DNA from: Glandiceps talaboti
Lineage: Eukaryota > Hemichordata > Enteropneusta > Spengelidae
Direction of reading: 5' to 3'
NCBI RefSeq assembly: GCF_964340395.1
Contig: NC_135570.1
Location: forward strand, 9,577,322-9,641,321
Length of the DNA stretch: 64,000 nt
Both the position numbers and the translations under genes were made by a program. How positions within the stretch are numbered: the first letter of the stretch is position 1; every line of letters begins with the position of its first letter. Under the pieces are notes generated by a model that was not told where the DNA came from, did not search any database, and saw only the letters and a program-made list of their open reading frames with translations. This document shows positions 1 through 64,000 of this stretch, one piece after another.

Positions 1-3000
1 GAAATAGTCTTGGATGTTGTATGTTGATTCACCCTCTGAATTACAGGGTTCACCCTAGATGTTTATAAAGTATGGATTCCACTCAGACTATGATTTACAA
101 GGGTCTCCATAGATCTTATGGAATCATATGTTCCATCTCATAATTTACAGGGTTCTGTCTAGGCCTTTATAGAGTGGACTCCAGCTGATCTGTATAACAA
201 TGCATTCTTTTGTTATGCTAATTTCCATGTTTCCTTCAATGTTTTCTGAGGAGAACACAGAACTGTATTATTTTGCACTTACTGATAAATGCCTGCAATG
301 CTTCTAATGCTATTATATTTAAAAGTGTCTCCCTTCAACTATTGGTATTCATTTCCCATGAAAATATATGTGACTAAACTGTAGAATGGAATTCATGAGC
401 ATTTTGCAATCTAAGTATGAAGTAGAAAGATTGGTAGGGTTTATTTACATGTGCAGAAAAATATTACCAGAAATGAAAATGGGTGTACTTATCTAGAAAG
501 TTCAGTCGAGCAGAGTACACAGAATAAAATTTAACGAAATGAAAAAAGTGCATACATGTACTTATGTTAAAAGTTCAGTGGAACATATTGTATATGTCAC
601 ATTGTCAGAGAAGATGCTGATATAGATGCACAGCTGGGTTATCAGGCAACTATTTACCCTATGGTTGTCAATGAAAGGCTCTCAGTATTTTATGATAAAT
701 AGCTGTATAAATTAGATAGACAGCATTTCTAAACATTCAGTGACTTTTCTATCAACTAGCACCATTGTGAATTAGGTTGGATCTGTCATTACTTGCTTTT
801 ATATTATAAGTTAGACTCTACCAGGGATGACATTTAGTTTGTTTCATCTTATGTAAACTTTTCTTGGTGATTGTTCATTTGTATGGTTGAACTGCAAATT
901 TGACAGAAAATATATGAGGTTGACAACTTAGGAATGGTAATTGGGACATAGTTATGTGTAGTGGACACAAATCTTTATACTTTATGCATTGTCAATGTTT
1001 GTTGACAGTAATTGGGGGTATAGCAAGTTAACTTTGGTAAAAAAGTAAATATATATGTCAATAAATAAATACACACTGGACAACATTGTAAAGTAAACTG
1101 TTGTATAAATGATTTATATATCATACTAGGGCTATATCATATTTGCCTAAATACTTACTATAGTATTATTAGAAATACATGACTTTTATTTCTAGTATAA
1201 GTTATTAACATATTGTGCTTGACATGCACAATGCAATTATTCGTTCAGTCTGCATATTGTAGATTGAGGATTCTTCAGAGAAAAATGTTTGCAAAACTGA
1301 AACATTGGAGGTTACTCCTTCAATGGTTGATTTTCTTTATGTGAATATTTTGGTCAAATGATCATTTTAAATATGCATTTTAGAACAAGTACATTTATAA
1401 AGACAACATGCATGGTTTCAGGCCAAAATAGTGCCTAAATCTGATAAAAATTTTCAAAAAGCATAAATTTTGTGTAAACAGTTTTTGCATTGTAATATTA
1501 GCAATTTGAACCAAGGTGATAAAAGATTAAGTTATTTAGGTCAAAATGTGTAACTACAAGTCATCATTATTTATTATCTGTACCGCGTACAAATGTACTT
1601 TCTCTTTTTTACATGTTGAATATATGGTTGCATCAGCTTTCTGTCAAAATTTGACATCGACACTTAGATCAAGGATTGTGTAAAGGTTTCCCGCCTTAAA
1701 TAAAATTTAGATGTGTCACATTTTATAGAAAATAGAAACTTTTTTTTTTCAAATAAACTTGACAGGAAAGATATGAGTACAAGCATGGCTCATATGCTTT
1801 CTCTGAAAAGTGGAAATTGAATAGTTGAAGTGATACTTGATCTGAGACACACCAACTGTTAAGGTCATAGGGGCAGTCAGTGTTTGGTGGTCCTAAGGTG
1901 CCTGTGAGTAGAGTCAGTGCTCAGTTGATCCCAGTCCAAATAAACAATTCAAAACAAACCCAGTCAGGAAAGTCTCCTGTGAAAGTTACTGAATCAGCAA
2001 TTGTGGTTTTGAAAGCCATGCATGTTTAAATGTAAATGTCATGTAAAAGGAATTGATAACCCGGAGTTGAAAGCCTGGGAGTTGTTAGGGTAGATTTTAG
2101 CTTTTGCAGAGTTAGTTGAGATTTAGTTGATTTATTACTGTGTCATAGCTATCAGTTCTGCTCTGGTAGTCAATGGTTTTCTCATGTTTTGTTATTTAGA
2201 ACAGTTTTCTATTCTGTGTAAAGCCAGAGTGTATGTTTGCTTGTGTGGAAAAATAGCGTTTGAGAGTGTTCTACTCTGCACAAAGATGCCTGGTGTTTTA
2301 CAATGATGAGCTGGAATCTATTTTTGTAAACCATCAACGTTTTCAAAGTAACTTGACAAAAACATGCATGTACACCAATATGCAAAGATCATGCCTTCCA
2401 AAAGATAGAAAAAAGGCAAAATAAGCATGCAAAAGGAAGAAGAATATAATAGTATGATTTTAAGTATCTTTCTGTGCAGAGTTTACACGTAAAAGAGTAA
2501 AGTGAAAATCCAGACCAATTCAAAGGAAAAAATAACACAATTTTCAATTTGTGTATTTCTAATTTCTATGCATTCTTGATATACTAGTACAAAGGTTACT
2601 TGAATGTTTTCAAAATCAACAATGTTATTTTGATCAGAAAATAATGCAAATATGATCAAGTTTCATAGATTTTGATCTAAATGGAAAATGTCTGGCTAGA
2701 TAAAGGTTAATATGGGTGGTGTCGTCAAATACAGAAATACAAGATGGCCTGTAGCTGGTGAGGTCAATATGGACAGTATAATAGTTGTACTGTGTACTGC
2801 TACTGACTTTTAGAACGTTTCCCCAGCTGTCTGAAGCATCAAGAGATTATAGACAGCAATGATAATACTGAGATACTTCACATATTATTACTCTTAGCTT
2901 TTGATAAAGAAATAGTCTGACTTCTTACATGGCTGGATTAGATTCGAGACAGCTGTTGACGACAGACATACTTCTTGAATGAAAATATAAACTTTTATGA

Positions 3001-3202
3001 ATATTTTTTGATACAATGGTTGTCAGTAACTTATGACAGTTGTAATAACAGATTCACAACTGGCGATTTGAAATGTTCAGATAGTCAGTTAGACTGTAAG
3101 ATACGTTGTGCCGTTCTACCCTCACCGAGCTGCTCCCTGTAGGGCGCCTCATTACGACAAGGATTTTATATTGACTGTGACTTTTCTTTTAATTTCTTGC
3201 AG
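1..3202. other. 5' flank or first intron of FRAS1
   Basis: AT-rich sequence without a recognisable exon. The first exon seen enters in phase 0 in the middle of a VWC domain, so this stretch is most likely intron, with the signal-peptide exon upstream. I looked for a short exon encoding a Cys-x-x-x-G-x-x-Tyr start of VWC1 with a phase 0 donor and found none I could support. A truncated GC-rich foldback repeat lies at 3086-3155. Confidence 0.6.
3086..3155 (+). mobile_element. Truncated copy of GC-rich foldback repeat (family B)
   Basis: The stretch containing ACTGTAAGATACGTTGTG followed by CCCTCACC and a GGGCGCC end matches the left part of the better preserved element at 29676-29792, but the right inverted repeat is missing. 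It ends about 45 bases before the acceptor of the first coding exon. Confidence 0.6.
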
Positions 3203-60650
<57,448 letters not shown>

Positions 60651-60809
60651 CTTTTTAATGTCTTCTCACATCTCCTAACCTAAGTTATGTCCAAATATTA
60701 TTCATTTTTTTACAAACTGAAATATTCCTTTAAACGTATAAAATATTTTTAAAAGATTTTTAAAGTTATAAAGATTATTATAGGTATGCAAATTTACCCT
60801 ACACTTGTA

Positions 60810-60842
<33 letters not shown>

Positions 60843-63800
60843 GTGAGAAGTTGAAGGACTTCACTTGTATCTTATTTATTTACATGTCCAATTGTATGGC
60901 ACTTGGTTTTTTTTTTGTAGGTTACAAAATGCTGCATAAAAGATGTGTTTGATAGTCTTAAAAAGTCTACCGTAACACAGAATTCAAAACTTATTATATG
61001 CCTCAGTGAAAGAGAAAACACCTGGTTGATCGACCAATCCGGCGTGAAATGTTCCTTGGGAATAAACTGTTGCAACTTTTGCTGTAATACTTTGTTGGAG
61101 AAAACCCCAACCCATTCTGAGTTTTAAAAAAGGAGAGAAAAATTCAGGGATCACTGTACAAAATCTTTTTAAAAGGTGAAAATGCTGTCAAAATTAAGCC
61201 ATTTTTAGAATCCAATATGGCTGCAATTTTTAGAATCCAACATGGCCACCAAACACAGTTTAATAACTATGGGAAAATAAAAGATTGTCAATTTCATTGA
61301 AAACAAGATGGTGGACCCCCAATTTGTGATTAATTTTAAAGAACCAAAAGCAACCTACAATATGGCAAAGTTTAAAGATATTTTAAAAACATTGAGTTTC
61401 AGTAGCAATTGTGCCCAAGGTGCATTTTACATGGCCAGTAAGATTGCCTGGAGTTGGTCAACCCAGATGTTCATTTAACCGAACTCAGCAAGCTCATTTG
61501 AATAATGCAATGCTAGTAGGTAAATGTGAATAATGTCTGCAAACCCTGTGCAGTTTATTTCTTTTTTTTTGCAACAAAATTGAGGCATGTAGTAAACTTA
61601 AGAGCGGAAATACTTTGTGTTGTTATGTTTGAGATCATTTCCTTGTATTTTATCTTTAAAGTACGCCATTGCAGGGCACCCTCACACATCGGTCAACCCC
61701 TCTCTCTGGGGGAAAGGAGGCCAGTGAGGGCAGAGTGACATGATGTATCTTACAATCTACCTTGTATATTGAGCTAAGCAAATGATCTCTCGTCATATCA
61801 GCCATAGTTATTTATGTTGACACCCCTATAATCCTCTCAAGTTTGATCATTCCCATTGTTTCCAGTGGCTACACGGTCATTCTACTGCAAAATAGGGGTG
61901 TATTAAAGGTTTATTCTCTAAAACACCATTAAATACTAAATACCAAAAATCGTTTTTAAAAATATGTTTGGAATGTGCTTTTAATACAGTACTTAGTTCA
62001 TTTTTTTTTAAATTTAGAGGAAATAAAACTTTAGATTTACTGTAATAAAATCTTGAAAGAGGGTATAATTGGTTATCTTTTTTAACTTGACTTTTAGAAA
62101 TAAATTTGGTGTGGCTTGGAGGATAGATTTGCAAAGATATTAGGTGTGTATCTTCCAAAGGCAGTAGTTATGTTTGACTAATTTATTTAATTATGTATTA
62201 TATATTCATCTATTTATGCTGCATATAGTTAGGGTACAACGGGATCTTTTTATAAAACAGTCCAGTTGTTATCAAGTTACCCCTTCAAATTGCTCTGTAG
62301 TGAAAATTCCAGTAGAGAGCATCTACCAATTCTGATGCTACGCATTCATAAAGTATAAACTCGCTCTTTATTCTCTGTACAGTAATTTTTTTTTAAAGTC
62401 TTGTAGATACTGTTATACTGTACTATGTATTTTAGTGATATTGCAATTATCTTTGTATTTTATAGTCGGTGTTATCCTGTCCAGACTATGCAACTTTCAG
62501 GTTTTACTTTGCATGTGTATGATAGCGTTGATCGCAGTTGCTAGTTCTTTTCATTTAATGAGAAATACACTTATGTTATGATGTGACAACTTTCAAAAGG
62601 TTCACTGATTTGTAAGAAAATGATGGGAAACAATGACTTATGTGCATTATTGATAACTATGACAAGGAGTATATGATATGTATGCTTCCCTGTAAGTTAC
62701 ACCCTTGTTGTTCTAGTATAAGTTGAAACATTTGCCAAGGTTCATTTTGATTATTTAGAAAACAATAAAAAATGACACCATTTGTCCGTACTATCAATGA
62801 TTATAATAAGGAAGTATACTTGAATATGCTTTAAAATCAGTTGAACCTTTTCTGAGAGCTTCACATTTGCCCCAAATTCTTAGAATTTCATTTGGTCTAC
62901 AACATGCTATTAACAAAAAAATGTATTTTGTTCTTGTAACTTCCTTGGTAACATAGACTGAGATGTATTAGTTACTGGTATAATAGTCACTGGATGTTAT
63001 ATGTTCAAGTAAGTTTTTTACTGTGAATGCTTCCTTTGTGAGATTGTTTGTCGATCAGCTTATAAAACACATTTGTAAGTGTTGCTAAAACATTTATGCA
63101 CATATTGTCACAACACTATCAACATACTTCATGTACCATTTGGACGATTACAGAGACAAAATTGACAATTGTAACAAATTCATGAGATGGTGTTGAATTG
63201 TTTGTCACCCTTTGGATTTCTTTCAAACCTCTATAAAACTCAGCACAAATCAAAAGTGTACTGTTGTGCATATCTTGATGTGCTGTCACTTTTATCTAGT
63301 TTTGATGTCAAACTTTAAATAACAAATAAAGTTGACTGTACATGAATCCTAACAATTTGCACAAATATTCACGTAACTTTGTCATGAAAAGTGATGACAT
63401 TACAAGTAAAGGCTTAATTAATAAGAATAACACATTTCATTTAATTTTGCTTAGTATATGTTGAGAAATCATTCTTTATATCGTATTGTGAGGAGCAGTA
63501 TAAATATGATATTTACATCAAGGCAGCTACTCTTATTAAACTTTCTGCTGACCTCCAGACAAATTTCTTTATGATCCACCACTGGCCCCAATGATCTTTT
63601 GAACAGGAATTGTGTGTATCCATTAGTGAAAATTGATGCAAACATAACATAATGTTGATGTAAACATGATAATTTAGTCAAAAATTGGTTGATTGTCAGT
63701 TTTGTCCAAGTCTGTGTGGTCATATTACAGACAAGTCTAATATTTTATATCTCTACTACCTTAAACATTGTGGGAGAAAAGATAACATGGTATTCTTGAA

Positions 63801-63850
63801 TAGATATTTTGTAATAGTGAAATAAAATTTCCTAATTTGAGATATCATAT
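60651..63850 (+). other. FRAS1: Probable 3' untranslated region
   Basis: Follows the stop codon without further coding sequence. AATAAA occurs at 62022, 62764, 63325 and 63821; which one is used cannot be told from sequence. It contains an A27 run (60816-60842) without an AATAAA close upstream, so probably genomic, and a family B foldback at 61661-61760. Confidence 0.55.
61661..61760 (-). mobile_element. GC-rich foldback repeat (family B, reverse copy)
   Basis: GGGCACCCTCACACATCGGT and GGCCAGTGAGGGCAGAGTGA, then GTATCTTACAATCTACC, match the reverse complement of 29676-29792 closely, in the putative 3' UTR. Confidence 0.8.
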
Positions 63851-64000
63851 CAATGAGATGTTATCTTTGTTGTTTTGAGAAAGTGCAACATGATTAATGT
63901 TTTGCAGTCTTCTTTTTCAATATGATATGATATAATATGACTGAACTCCATGACATGTGAATGCAAGTGTGGTATACTTGGGGTAGTTACTCAAGTACTT
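63851..64000. other. Downstream flank
   Basis: AT-rich sequence after the last candidate polyadenylation signal; nothing recognised. Confidence 0.5.

Noticed and set aside
60816-60842. A27 run as the end of a processed retrocopy or the true poly(A) site
   Set aside because: No AATAAA just upstream and sequence continues with similar composition; introns show that the gene is not a retrocopy.

Overview
The window is one animal nuclear locus, read on the + strand: an almost complete FRAS1 (Fraser extracellular matrix complex subunit 1) orthologue spread over 65 coding exons from 3203 to 60650, followed by its 3' untranslated region. Exons joined at canonical splice sites give 11,832 coding bases (3,943 residues plus stop) with no phase conflict at any of the 64 junctions. 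Vertebrate FRAS1 is about 4,000 residues, so only the signal peptide and the first few residues of the first VWC domain appear to be missing; they must lie upstream of the window or in an exon I could not find in 1-3202. No second gene was found on either strand.

Layout: exons 1-10 (3203-15431) encode six von Willebrand C domains, each split over two exons. Exons 11-24 (15946-28622) encode fourteen furin-like cysteine-rich repeats, one per symmetric phase 1-1 exon of 141-162 bp. Exons 25-45 (28968-44357) encode twelve CSPG/NG2-type repeats. Exons 45-56 (44131-53128) encode five Calx-beta domains. Exons 57-65 (53593-60650) encode the large conserved membrane-proximal region, a possible furin site (RFRR), one transmembrane helix and an 86-residue basic cytoplasmic tail ending in TEV, a class I PDZ ligand. 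The count 6 VWC, 14 FU, 12 CSPG, 5 Calx-beta, TM matches human FRAS1 exactly.

Organism: AT-rich sequence, short to medium introns, heavy microsatellite load, many small foldback elements and tRNA-derived SINEs suggest a marine invertebrate. A basal deuterostome such as amphioxus (Branchiostoma) is my best guess, at low confidence; it rests partly on a memory that minisatellites seeded at exon-intron borders have been reported there.

The most unusual property is in the introns. At least eight exons have their 3' end plus 5' splice site copied in tandem into the following intron (3279-3595, 9241-9492, 15472-15575, 23778-24045, 30536-30713, 31690-31810, 39914-39989, 52193-52545), and at least three have their acceptor-side part copied upstream (24265-24465, 38981-39040, 55366-55430). 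In one case (30536-30713, 60-bp unit, three copies) all three donors are in the same phase and the reading frame stays open, so alternative donor choice could add 20 or 40 residues to CSPG repeat 3. The introns also hold several families of small inverted-repeat elements with two to four copies each, one of them also in the 3' UTR, plus SINE and LINE fragments.
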